This document shows, in pieces, positions 44,670-52,805 of a stretch of DNA of 64,000 nucleotides. Source of the DNA: Candidatus Melainabacteria bacterium (GTDB lineage Bacteria > Cyanobacteriota > Vampirovibrionia > Obscuribacterales > Obscuribacteraceae); assembly GCA_003151275.1 (NCBI GenBank), contig PLXC01000059.1:1-64000 (forward strand), given 5' to 3'. Within the stretch, counting starts at the first letter, position 1, and every line of letters starts with the position of its first letter. The position numbers and the translations under genes are program-made. The notes under the pieces are model-generated. The model did not search any database, had not been told where the DNA came from, and saw only the letters and a list, made by a program, of their open reading frames with translations.

Positions 44670-45440
44670 TCAGACCAGTCCGCGCCGCATGGCATGAACA
44701 GCAGCCTGCGTTCGATCATCAACGGAAAGTTTATTCAATATATTACGCACATGTGTCTTTGCTGTAGCCAACGAGATAATCAGCTTGTCTGCGATTTCCT
44801 GGTTCGACATCCCGTCCACAATCAACTTTATTACCTCTAGCTCCCGCGGCGAAAGTGGCTCTGGAAGAGGTCTTTCCAGAAATGCCGACATCTCATCCGA
44901 GCCAGGAGAACGCGGAGCGACAGGCGCCTGCGTTTGTGCAAGGACAGGATTAGGAGCAGATTGTTCGGGTGATTGCGCAGCCAGCGGTTCCTGCGCGTAA
45001 TGTTTTAAAACCCGGCTGGCGATCGAAGCGTCTAACCAAGCATCACCTGCGTAGACAGCCCTTATCGCAGTGTATAGACGGTCCGGTGCTACGTCTTTAA
45101 GACAATACCCGGACGCACCTGCTGAAAGGGAAGCCAATATGTCACGGTCATTATCATGCTGTGTAAGCATGATAACTTTGATGTTCGGATCGTTTTCAAT
45201 AATCTTCCGTGCAGCTTGAATACCATCCATCACTGGCATGCCCACGTCCATCAGTATGACATCCGGACTGAGCTGCTCAGCTTGGCTTATAGCTTCTTCA
45301 CCATTGGCTGCCTCTCCGACTACTGAAATATCAATTGTTCGTTTGAGCGCCGTTTTCAAGCCAATGCGCGTCAACGCATGATCTTCAACTAGCAAGACTT
45401 TAATAATTCGGGGTGTTTCGTCAGTTGGTTGTTCAAGCAT
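44670..45440 (-). CDS. NarL/LuxR-type response regulator
   Basis: The product of about 256 residues starts near MLEQPTDETPRIIKVLLVED. The receiver has acidic residues in LLVEDHALT, phospho-Asp in VILMDVGMPVMDG, Thr in VIMLTQHDND and Lys in YCLKDVAP. A linker rich in Gln, Ala and Pro (about residues 155-195) leads to a LuxR-type HTH (LSPRELEVIKLIVDGMSNQE, then LIISLATAKTHVRNIL). It is divergent from the globin-coupled histidine kinase at 45569 and is its likely partner. A regulator of this type binds palindromes, so it is the best local candidate for the 16-bp box. Confidence 0.93.
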   Translation of the reverse strand: MLEQPTDETPRIIKVLLVEDHALTRIGLKTALKRTIDISVVGEAANGEEAISQAEQLSPDVILMDVGMPVMDGIQAARKIIENDPNIKVIMLTQHDNDRDILASLSAGASGYCLKDVAPDRLYTAIRAVYAGDAWLDASIASRVLKHYAQEPLAAQSPEQSAPNPVLAQTQAPVAPRSPGSDEMSAFLERPLPEPLSPRELEVIKLIVDGMSNQEIADKLIISLATAKTHVRNILNKLSVDDRTQAAVHAMRRGLV

Positions 45441-45568
45441 GATTCGCCAAGGGACCGGACAATCATTATATATTAGTGCCACGAGGAAACGATGCAGAAG
45501 GGTGGACTTGGCAATCCAACTTGCCTGGAAGGCTGATTCCTAGTACTAAGCAAAAGTGAGTGGGATGA

Positions 45569-47164
45569 ATGAGTGTTTCTAAGGATGAAAATTTAGTTGC
45601 TCTTAGTTTGAGCGACGGGGAAATTGAGCTACGTAAACAATGGTTGCAATTGGGCGAAGACGACGAAAAAATCATCACGGAGCAATTGGATCCGTTAATC
45701 AGCGATCGTGTGGATGATCTGATGGATGAAATGTACCGACATTTTTTAAATTTCGAAGATACGCGATCATTTTTTCCTAATCAGCAAATATTGAATCATG
45801 CCAAAGCAGCCCAAAATCAGTATTTCAGGAGACTGACGAAAGGTGACTACGATGCCGACTATGTGGCCGATCGATTGCATGTTGGCACAACTCATCACCG
45901 AATTGAGCTGGATCCCAAATGGTATTTAGGTGCCTACAATCACGCTCTTGGTTTTCTGTTTCCGATTATCGTTGAGCGATATGGTGCTGATTCAGAAGGA
46001 CTTTCGAAAGCACTCCTAGCTTTATCGAAAGTTATTTTTTTTGATATGACTCTAGCTATCGAGAGATACATCAATGCAAAGGAAGCATCGATCCGTAAAC
46101 ATCGCGATGCAATTCGTGAACTTGAAACAGAAAGACGAGTCACCAAAAGCATTTTAGAAAGTGCGCCAATAGGCATTGTCAGCTTGAATAACGATTTTAA
46201 TTGCCTGGAATGTAATGAAGAATTTATTGAAATTTTGCCTTCGGCAATTAGAACTGAAGTGATTGGAAAACCACTCTTTGCAATTTTGCCGGGCTTGAAT
46301 CGCTCTCTCTTCGAAGAAGTAATTATGTCAGGACAGCCGTGTCGGAAGTTCGCAGATCCTGTGCCTCTCCCTGGAAGGGGTGACACCAGTTACTGGGATT
46401 GGGCAATCTGGCCGGTCAAAGATCACTCAAGCAAAATTACGAGCCTGGTTGCCATGTTTGCAAATGTGACCGACAGGGTTCTATTGCAACAACAACGCGA
46501 AGACTTTGTTGCCACACTGACACACGATCTAAAAACCCCCGTGCTGGCGACAAACAGAGCCATCCAATTTCTTTTAGATGGCGATTTTGGGGAGGTCGCA
46601 GATGCTCAAAGAGAGCTCCTTGAAACGATATTACAAAGCAACACTTCACTCTACAGCCTGGTTCAAACGCTCTTGGACGTCTATCGCTTTGACAGTGGTG
46701 TCAAAGAATTAAAAATTTCGAGCTGCAATTTAGCCGCCATGATCATGCAAATGGTGACAGAAATTATGCCTCTGGCTCTGGAGAAAGGGGTTGCCCTGAG
46801 GGCGGGTGTGCCCGGAGATGCCGACGACGTATCCTGCGACCAGGCAGAAATCAGGAGAGTGCTGCAAAATTTTATCGATAATTCACTCAAGTTCACGCCA
46901 ACTGGCGGTTCGATAACAGTCACCATGAATCAATCGCACGAGGGCACCGTAATAAGTGTCGCTGACACAGGTAAAGGAATACCAGATGAGAACCTGCCAA
47001 AATTATTTCAGCGCTTCTGGCAGGCTGGCTCCACAGGCAGATATTACGCAAGCACCGGACTCGGCCTGTATCTGTCGCGACGTATAATCGAAGCGCATGG
47101 TGGCAAAATTTGGTGCGAAAGTAGGGTCGGTCGCGGCAGTATATTTTACTTTTCGATAAAATAA
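45569..47164 (+). CDS. Globin-coupled-sensor histidine kinase
   Basis: The 531-residue soluble kinase has an N-terminal sensor globin (about 15-175). The proximal-His region reads VGTTHHRIELDPKWYLGAY, with His109 aligned to the haem-ligating His of globin-coupled sensors. A PAS domain follows (about 188-305), then HisKA with VATLTHDLKTPVLATNRA (His319), and HATPase with VLQNFIDNSLKFTP, DTGKGIPDENLPKLF and STGLGLYLSRRIIEAHGG. Haem-bound O2, CO or NO probably controls autophosphorylation, as in HemAT/GCS proteins. The gene is divergent from a NarL-type regulator. Function is analogous to DosS/DosT, which use GAF haem instead of globin. Confidence 0.93.
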   Translation: MSVSKDENLVALSLSDGEIELRKQWLQLGEDDEKIITEQLDPLISDRVDDLMDEMYRHFLNFEDTRSFFPNQQILNHAKAAQNQYFRRLTKGDYDADYVADRLHVGTTHHRIELDPKWYLGAYNHALGFLFPIIVERYGADSEGLSKALLALSKVIFFDMTLAIERYINAKEASIRKHRDAIRELETERRVTKSILESAPIGIVSLNNDFNCLECNEEFIEILPSAIRTEVIGKPLFAILPGLNRSLFEEVIMSGQPCRKFADPVPLPGRGDTSYWDWAIWPVKDHSSKITSLVAMFANVTDRVLLQQQREDFVATLTHDLKTPVLATNRAIQFLLDGDFGEVADAQRELLETILQSNTSLYSLVQTLLDVYRFDSGVKELKISSCNLAAMIMQMVTEIMPLALEKGVALRAGVPGDADDVSCDQAEIRRVLQNFIDNSLKFTPTGGSITVTMNQSHEGTVISVADTGKGIPDENLPKLFQRFWQAGSTGRYYASTGLGLYLSRRIIEAHGGKIWCESRVGRGSIFYFSIK

Positions 47165-47165
47165 A

Positions 47166-47594
47166 TTACTGCGGATGCCTGCTAAGTTCTTGCAGCAAAA
47201 GATCAAATAAAGCTGGCGCAAATTTGCTGCAATCATGTGAGTTCACCTTGAAATCCAGATCATTAGTTGGATTGCATTCCTCAGCATAGGCTTGGGCATC
47301 GCCTTGTAAAACAGCCCAAATTTGCTCTTTATTTAATTTTGGTTCGTTAGGTTGCTTCCCTCTCTGTTCGCAATACCTGGCTATTACATTTCGAGCCGAC
47401 GCCATGCAAGCGCAAGGGACTGCACCAGATAACGGCAATATCTCACCAAGACATTCCCGATCAACGAGTCCAAGTTCACACGCACTATGAATAATAGCTT
47501 CAGAAGCAGCTCGGCCACAAACAAGAAGCTCATGAACGAATAGCCTGGCATTTGGGAATTTCAAGGACCTGTTATTCACGTGTGATTCTGACAT
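47166..47594 (-). CDS. Hypothetical protein
   Basis: I do not recognise this 142-residue soluble protein. It starts MSESHVNNRSLKFPNARLFV and has six Cys, including a CAC pair in VPCACMASARNVIARYCEQRG. It converges with the globin kinase gene, ending 1 bp after it. A box-like palindrome lies 70 bp upstream of its start. Confidence 0.6.
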   Translation of the reverse strand: MSESHVNNRSLKFPNARLFVHELLVCGRAASEAIIHSACELGLVDRECLGEILPLSGAVPCACMASARNVIARYCEQRGKQPNEPKLNKEQIWAVLQGDAQAYAEECNPTNDLDFKVNSHDCSKFAPALFDLLLQELSRHPQ

Positions 47595-47663
47595 GCATGG
47601 TTCCCCAGTAAATTCCTAATAAGACTTATGCAGTTATGATCCCAATTCTTCGAACGTTTGGCA

Positions 47664-47679
47664 TCGTTCCTTAGGCGTA
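47664..47679. promoter_or_regulatory. 16-bp box, site 11
   Basis: TCGTTCCTTAGGCGTA has the left arm and core; the right arm is weaker. It lies 70 bp before the minus-strand hypothetical gene starting at 47594. Confidence 0.4.
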
Positions 47680-47723
47680 AATCTAAACAATTAAAGTGTA
47701 AAAAAGGATTCGAATTTTACAAG

Positions 47724-47739
47724 TCATTCCTAAGAATGA
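47724..47739. promoter_or_regulatory. 16-bp palindromic box, site 12 (perfect)
   Basis: TCATTCCTAAGAATGA has perfect arms TCATTC/GAATGA and lies 56 bp before the small membrane gene at 47795. Confidence 0.6.
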
Positions 47740-47794
47740 TGGCCGCAGTGATTATCTCTGCCAAAGTACTCCCTGCAGCTTCTTGAAAGGCAAA

Positions 47795-48022
47795 ATGCAT
47801 TTTTCAATCCACGATATAAAAGCAGCGCTATATGTTCTGCAAACGTTAATCGGGATTTTTCTCCTTGGTTTATCCATCTGCCTATTTCAAACCGCAGGCT
47901 CACAATTGGAGCCAATCAGCCAGCTTGTATGCGCCGTTGTAATATTTGCTGTTGGAGCTTGCTCTACTTTTTTCGGAATAGAGACTTTCTTATTACGAGA
48001 CGATCCAGATATTTGGCGTTGA
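47795..48022 (+). CDS. Small membrane protein, two helices
   Basis: The 75-residue product starts MHFSIHDIKAALYVLQTLIG, with AAAGG 5 bp upstream. Two hydrophobic helices (LIGIFLLGLSICLF and LVCAVVIFAVGACSTFF) are followed by ETFLLRDDPDIWR. The family is unknown. The box placement suggests it belongs to the stress regulon. Confidence 0.6.
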   Translation: MHFSIHDIKAALYVLQTLIGIFLLGLSICLFQTAGSQLEPISQLVCAVVIFAVGACSTFFGIETFLLRDDPDIWR

Positions 48023-48032
48023 CAAAATAGCG

Positions 48033-48587
48033 CTAGAAGTTATCTTTATCCTGCGAAGCGAACTCAATTGCCGCCATCTGCCCGGCAGCTGAGCCGGTGT
48101 CGATGCCTTCTTGAATCGTGATCAGATGCTTACTCTGGTGACAGAAAAAATGATGAATGAATGGGCGCAAATCTCGGATGCGATCATTTTCGTGCTCAAC
48201 AAAAGAGTTAAGGTCCACGGCAATTAAACCATCATGTTCCTCTAACTCCTGCAACGCGTTCTGCAACTGTTGAGATGGCTTACCTATATCGACGAACGTT
48301 TTCGCTAAGCGAAATCCGTGTTGAGTGCAGTAGTGGGCAATTAGTCGAGCCTGCTCTTCCCTGGCCGGCTGCTGTCCGCCAAGCCGTATGTATGCCACCA
48401 AATTAGACGCATGTGGCACATGCGAAGGCTTTGGCAAGCTGTCTCTGGACCGACGCTTGCTTAAGGCAATACAATGACAGAGCTTCTCAGAGATGTGCGG
48501 CTGACACGTGCACAACCCCTCGCTTGCTAGATTATAGTAACAAGACTGAGCCAATTGTTCACCGCTGATATTATCATTTTTAGGCAT
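48033..48587 (-). CDS. Catalytically dead serine-recombinase-like domain protein
   Basis: The 184-residue protein has a Cys-rich N-terminal part (CTCQPHISEKLCHC), then a domain that follows the resolvase fold: YIRLGGQQPAREEQARLIAHYC, HGFRLAKTFVDIGKPSQQLQNAL, then a Leu/Asp-rich stretch and IQEGIDTGSAAGQMA. The nucleophile Ser of YxRVS is replaced (YIRLGG), and no DNA-binding C-terminal domain follows. It is therefore not an active recombinase. It is convergent with the small membrane gene and divergent from the USP at 48844. Confidence 0.6.
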   Translation of the reverse strand: MPKNDNISGEQLAQSCYYNLASEGLCTCQPHISEKLCHCIALSKRRSRDSLPKPSHVPHASNLVAYIRLGGQQPAREEQARLIAHYCTQHGFRLAKTFVDIGKPSQQLQNALQELEEHDGLIAVDLNSFVEHENDRIRDLRPFIHHFFCHQSKHLITIQEGIDTGSAAGQMAAIEFASQDKDNF

Positions 48588-48672
48588 GTCATTAATCTCC
48601 GGTTTGTCTCAAAAACAGCAGCGCGTTAGGCAACTCATCAATCAATTATGACGTTCACAAGTCCGATCGTCA

Positions 48673-48688
48673 TCGTCCTCAAGAGCGA
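48673..48688. promoter_or_regulatory. 16-bp box, sites 13 and 14 region
   Basis: TCGTCCTCAAGAGCGA lies 86 bp before the gene starting at 48587. A second partial site, TACGCACTAAGGACGA at 48771-48786, lies 58 bp before the USP at 48844. Each keeps one good arm. The rest of the 256-bp gap shows no gene. Confidence 0.35.
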
Positions 48689-48843
48689 CTTTTCTTTGTG
48701 CATATCATGCCGCTTCAATGAGTCGTTTGGCTAAACACTAAAAAGGTCCCTTTCACAAGCTCCCTATATATACGCACTAAGGACGATGCTGGCTTCGATT
48801 AGACTTGAGAAGATGCCTACATCACGCACGAGTAGGAGATGAT

Positions 48844-49347
48844 ATGAGAGTTCTTATTGCAATCGATAGTTCCGAATGTTCCGCTTTCGCACTCAATTCA
48901 GTTATTGAGCGCTCATGGACAAAAGATGCGGAGTTTCGCATTATCACAGTTGTGGAACCTGCATATATTCAGGCTCCTTTTGGTGGATCATATGTAGAAC
49001 CAATGATCGAACTTCAGATTGAATTCGAAAAATACTGCCATGAGATGATCAAGGAGAAAGTTGCACAGCTCAAAGAAGCGCTTCCCGACCGTCAAGTGAC
49101 GGGCAAGACTTTGGAGGGCATCGTGGCTGCGTCCATCCTCGACGAAGCCAAAGCTTGGAATGCGGACTTGATTATTGTGGGTTCTCACGGTCGCAAAGGA
49201 GTAAACAAATTCTTTCTGGGTAGCGTCGCGGAAAGAGTGGCTTGCCATGCCCAATGCTCGGTTGAAATCGTCAAACAAAAAACACATCCAGAAAAGTCCA
49301 AACAAGCGGATGCACAAGAAGTGGCAGCCGTCGGAGGTAAGGTTTAA
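48844..49347 (+). CDS. Universal stress protein, single domain
   Basis: The product of 167 residues starts MRVLIAIDSSECSAFALNSV, with TAGGAGATGAT upstream; an in-frame ATG 13 codons earlier is not preferred. The ATP motif is GSHGRKGVNKFFLGS. The remnant at 25437 is most like this gene. The next USP begins 2 bp after its stop. Confidence 0.92.
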   Translation: MRVLIAIDSSECSAFALNSVIERSWTKDAEFRIITVVEPAYIQAPFGGSYVEPMIELQIEFEKYCHEMIKEKVAQLKEALPDRQVTGKTLEGIVAASILDEAKAWNADLIIVGSHGRKGVNKFFLGSVAERVACHAQCSVEIVKQKTHPEKSKQADAQEVAAVGGKV

Positions 49348-49349
49348 TC

Positions 49350-49850
49350 ATGAAAGTTATTATCGCGCTCGACCAAACAGGATTTGCCGATCAAATTATA
49401 GAAGCTGTCACCAAACGTCATTGGCCTATTGATACTCAGTTCAAAGTGCTGACAGTGCTGGAACCACTTCAGTGGCAAGCCCCATCTTGTATTGAATGGA
49501 ATAAGATTGCCGAGCAAGTTCTTGAAAAACGGAACCATCATGCCCATGAGATGCTGATTGATGCCAAGCACAAAATTGTTGCAGCAGTCTCTAACTGCAC
49601 TGTGCACGTTGAAACCAAGAGGGGCAGCCCTCGCGAACAAATTGTTGCAGCCGCGATAGACTGGATGCCCGACAAAATCATTTTAGGGGCGCACGGACAT
49701 TCTCCGAATCGTTTGTTTGCTGGCAGCGTGTCGCGTTCAGTCGCCCAGCACGCCATTTGTTCTGTCGAATTAATTAGACTAAAAAATCTAAATGCAAAGG
49801 AGGGCGAGCGAAAATCAGCATCAGCAAGCGCAGCGGTCGCCAAAAGATAA
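49350..49850 (+). CDS. Universal stress protein with one-residue-shorter ATP loop
   Basis: The 166-residue product begins MKVIIALDQTGFADQIIEAV. The loop is GAHGHSPNRLFAGS, with eight instead of nine residues between the second Gly and Gly-Ser. The usual positively charged position is His, so nucleotide preference may differ. It is coupled to the previous USP, and the acyltransferase gene follows after 59 bp. Confidence 0.88.
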   Translation: MKVIIALDQTGFADQIIEAVTKRHWPIDTQFKVLTVLEPLQWQAPSCIEWNKIAEQVLEKRNHHAHEMLIDAKHKIVAAVSNCTVHVETKRGSPREQIVAAAIDWMPDKIILGAHGHSPNRLFAGSVSRSVAQHAICSVELIRLKNLNAKEGERKSASASAAVAKR

Positions 49851-49909
49851 CGAAACGGATTAAGCATGCTTGAGCTAATGTTTACAGAGCTTTTCCCAAG
49901 TATAACCAG

Positions 49910-51157
49910 ATGGTCATGCTCGATTTTGTAGAACCAGCCAGCTCAGACGTCATCGTTAAAGCGTCCCAAACCCTATGGCCAGCGTATGCTAAAGCTATTG
50001 GGCGACAGCTGCATTTGCAGGTTTCAGAAGAGGTGTTGAGCACTTTTCAATCGCTTAAGAGCCAGCCACTACTGATCTGCCCAAACCACTCAGCGCATGA
50101 AGACCCGGCTGTTCTCTTTATTTTGTCAACTTTGGTTGCTCAACAATTTCGATTTCTAGCAGCGAGGGAGAGTTTTGGTGCAAAGAATACTTGGTATGCA
50201 AAATGGCTTCAGAAGATAGGCTGCTACTCAGTCGAACGGGGCGTAGCAGATACGCATGCTTTCAAAGCAACCAGAAATCTTCTGATTCAAGGAGCCAACA
50301 AGATTGTCGTATTCCCTGAAGGAGAGGTCACTCACCAGAATAATTACCTTACTGAGTTTGAAAACGGCCCTGAACACATGGGCTTATCGGCCCAAGAGGA
50401 TCTGAAAAATAATCATAGCGAGCAACGCGTCTTCATCGTGCCCCTCGCCCTGAATTACAAATACCTAACTGACGTGAGACCAAAATTGGATGAGGCGATC
50501 ATCGGCATCGAGGCCGCGCTAGGATGCCAGGAGAATTCCAGCGAATCGCTGAAGCAGCGCATTCAAAAAGCATTTTCTGCCATGCTCCTTGTTCTTGAGT
50601 CAGAACACAATTGTTCCTTGCCAACTGAGACAAACTTCGAAGACAGAATGAGCGCGTTGCGAGAACAGTTGATTTTCGAAACAGAATCATTTTTGCATGT
50701 CGAATTGCCGAAAGATCTGCCGCAAGTACACAAAATACATATATTGAAAAACAAATTCGCAGAAAAAAGCTGGTGTCACGAGGAAAAACCCAGATTTGTT
50801 CATTTTCGCTGTCGACAATGTCCCACAAAAATAGAGAGGCTTTATTACAGACAGCTCAAGCAAGCTACTAACTTCCTGGCTCTGGGCAATCATAGTTTCG
50901 ATCATGACCTGACCCAAGAAGAAGCGGCGGAACTGCTCAGCATTCTGCAGCACCAAGTCTTGGGAAAAGTATCACTGAGGCGCCCCGAGACAGCATTCAT
51001 CGGTGCAGCATCAGCGATCGACCTTGACGAATTTAGCACGCTCTATGAGAGCGACAGAAAGAGCGGCATTCAAGCAGTCAAATTGGAACTGGCGCAGAGA
51101 CTGAAGCAAAGGCTCTTGGCACTGGAAAAAAGTCAAAAAATATTTCTTGTTACCTGA
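49910..51157 (+). CDS. PlsC-like acyltransferase, second copy
   Basis: The 415-residue protein is a paralogue of that at 27116. It has block I LICPNHSAHEDPAVLF, block II FRFLAARESFGAK and block III IVVFPEGEVTHQNNYLTEFE, plus the same long helical C-terminus ending LKQRLLALEKSQKIFLV. Both acyltransferase genes follow USP genes, so membrane-lipid remodelling and USP expression seem linked. Acceptor and acyl donor are unknown. Confidence 0.82.
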   Translation: MVMLDFVEPASSDVIVKASQTLWPAYAKAIGRQLHLQVSEEVLSTFQSLKSQPLLICPNHSAHEDPAVLFILSTLVAQQFRFLAARESFGAKNTWYAKWLQKIGCYSVERGVADTHAFKATRNLLIQGANKIVVFPEGEVTHQNNYLTEFENGPEHMGLSAQEDLKNNHSEQRVFIVPLALNYKYLTDVRPKLDEAIIGIEAALGCQENSSESLKQRIQKAFSAMLLVLESEHNCSLPTETNFEDRMSALREQLIFETESFLHVELPKDLPQVHKIHILKNKFAEKSWCHEEKPRFVHFRCRQCPTKIERLYYRQLKQATNFLALGNHSFDHDLTQEEAAELLSILQHQVLGKVSLRRPETAFIGAASAIDLDEFSTLYESDRKSGIQAVKLELAQRLKQRLLALEKSQKIFLVT

Positions 51158-51500
51158 CACAGGGCATGGGCCAATTGGAAATCTGACGGAGTGTACGAAA
51201 CCCACTAATGGCTTTAAAATCATCCTCGGTCGATACAAAACCTTATCGGAAAGCACATTCAAACATCCAACAACGGTGGTGGCAGATTACCATTGTTTGC
51301 CTGCTCACTGAATACGGTGGCATTGAGAGTTGAAAAAACAAAACTTTAACACCGCGCTCGAAGGCGCCATTGGCACCAGAATCAGAAGAAATTATTTTGG
51401 TTGAGAATAAAAAGATGTTGAAAGAGCATCCAGAACAGAGACTTTAGGCAAATGAATTATTAGAATGAGTACGCGCCGGCAGCATCATGAGTAATTAGCG
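51158..51500. other. Gap with no gene seen
   Basis: The 343 bp between the acyltransferase and RNase HI genes have no good reading frame with an RBS and no clear terminator. TCATCCTCGGTCGATA near 51222 is a half match to the 16-bp box. Confidence 0.4.
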
Positions 51501-52256
51501 ATGGAAATAGCGTTCTCAACAATATTGATATTCACAGACGGCGCATGCACAGGCAATCCTGGACCAGGAGGTTGGGCGAGCATAGTGTCCTTGCCTGATG
51601 GAACGGTTCACGAACTGGGTGGTGGCAACCCAGCGACAACCAACAATCGCATGGAAATGGCAGCTGCAATCCGAGCACTGGCCATGCTGGAGCCAACAGA
51701 ACCGAACAACATTATTCTCTACACAGACTCGACTTATTTAATTCGTGGTATCACTCAGTGGATTTGGGGTTGGCGTTCGCGTGGTTGGAAGAGCGCAGAA
51801 GGCAAAGATGTTGCGAATCGGGACCTATGGGAAGAGCTTTTGCGACAAGTAACTAGGCTCAAACCTTCTAACATCGACTGGAAATATGTCCGCGGACATG
51901 CGGGCTATCCAGGAAACGAACGTTGCGATGAAATAGCAGTGTCATTTGCAAAGTTTAAACCAGAGCCATTATATGTTGGACCACTGGATGGCTATTTTGT
52001 GGATTTGACTGATTTACCTGATGAACAGGATTTACCGGAGCCCAAGAAACCTGGTGTCAAAAGCAGCACATCGAAAACGGCTTCGGGACCAGTTTCGTAC
52101 TTGAGTTACCATGGTGGCATAGTAGAGAAACATTCGACATGGGCGGAATGCGAACGGCGAGTTAAAGGTCAGTCCAACGCTAAATTCAAAAAAGTCAAAT
52201 CACCACAAGAAGAAAAGGAAACTTTGACTGGCTGGGGAGTGGCGGACAGATCGTGA
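51501..52256 (+). CDS. rnhA: Ribonuclease HI with C-terminal viroplasmin-like domain
   Basis: The 251-residue enzyme removes RNA from RNA:DNA hybrids. The catalytic acids are in FTDGACTGNPGPGG, NNRMEMAAAIRAL and LYTDSTYLIRGI, with VRGHAGYPGNERCDEIA later. The RNase H part spans about residues 7-150. After a Pro/Lys linker, a C-terminal segment (VSYLSYHGGIVEKHSTWAEC, then ERRVKGQSNAKFKKVKSPQE) matches the caulimovirus-viroplasmin fold that binds hybrids, which is usually N-terminal in eukaryotic RNase H1; here it is C-terminal. Confidence 0.93.
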   Translation: MEIAFSTILIFTDGACTGNPGPGGWASIVSLPDGTVHELGGGNPATTNNRMEMAAAIRALAMLEPTEPNNIILYTDSTYLIRGITQWIWGWRSRGWKSAEGKDVANRDLWEELLRQVTRLKPSNIDWKYVRGHAGYPGNERCDEIAVSFAKFKPEPLYVGPLDGYFVDLTDLPDEQDLPEPKKPGVKSSTSKTASGPVSYLSYHGGIVEKHSTWAECERRVKGQSNAKFKKVKSPQEEKETLTGWGVADRS

Positions 52257-52311
52257 CCGGCGAAACACCTTTATTTGTTGAGGCGGAGAAACCTCCAAGC
52301 GATTTAATTTC

Positions 52312-52587
52312 TCATGCCAATATATGGCGGTAACCATCAACCCAGTCGGCTACATCTTTAAGTCGACTTGGGTCTAACCGACAACGCCGCCACTGTGCCT
52401 CTCGGCTGCGGGTAATCAAGCCGGCGCGCTCAAGCACCTTGAGATGCTTAGTGATGGCAGGAGGACTTATCGAAAACGGCTCAGCAAGCTCTTTGACAGA
52501 TGCTTCACCGCCGGCGAGTCGGGCCACAATGGCGCGTCGCGTAGGATCTGAAAGGGCAAAAAAGATTGCGTTGAGCGAGTCGTTCAT
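52312..52587 (-). CDS. ArsR-family transcriptional repressor
   Basis: The 91-residue winged-helix protein begins MNDSLNAIFFALSDPTRRAI. The recognition region is SVKELAEPFSISPPAITKHL, followed by KVLERAGLITRSREAQWRRC. No Cys metal site is seen, so it is like the autorepressing SdpR-type members rather than a metal sensor. The operator-like AACCAATCGGTT directly upstream suggests autoregulation. Confidence 0.9.
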   Translation of the reverse strand: MNDSLNAIFFALSDPTRRAIVARLAGGEASVKELAEPFSISPPAITKHLKVLERAGLITRSREAQWRRCRLDPSRLKDVADWVDGYRHILA

Positions 52588-52597
52588 GTGGGTGCTA

Positions 52598-52615
52598 TAT
52601 AACCAATCGGTTAAT
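52598..52615. promoter_or_regulatory. Operator of the arsR-type gene
   Basis: TATAACCAATCGGTTAAT begins 11 bp upstream of the repressor ATG (52587). The core AACC-AATC-GGTT is repeated at 1791-1802. Confidence 0.6.
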
Positions 52616-52805
52616 TAACTTATTAGTGAAGTATACCTTCCTGCTCCAAAATCGGTCAAGCAAATGAAATTGATAAAGTAAGTCCGCAAAGCGCCAAAGT
52701 AGTACGCTAAAGTAGTATGTGCGTCTACAAAAACGGTTCGCGGCTGCAGTTATTAACGAAACGATGGCCCCCGTTCAATACAAGTAATTTTAAGGAGGGT
52801 GGCAA

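Noticed and set aside
48033..48587. Mobile element marked by a resolvase
   Set aside because: The catalytic Ser is absent, and there are no inverted repeats, transposase or attachment sites nearby.
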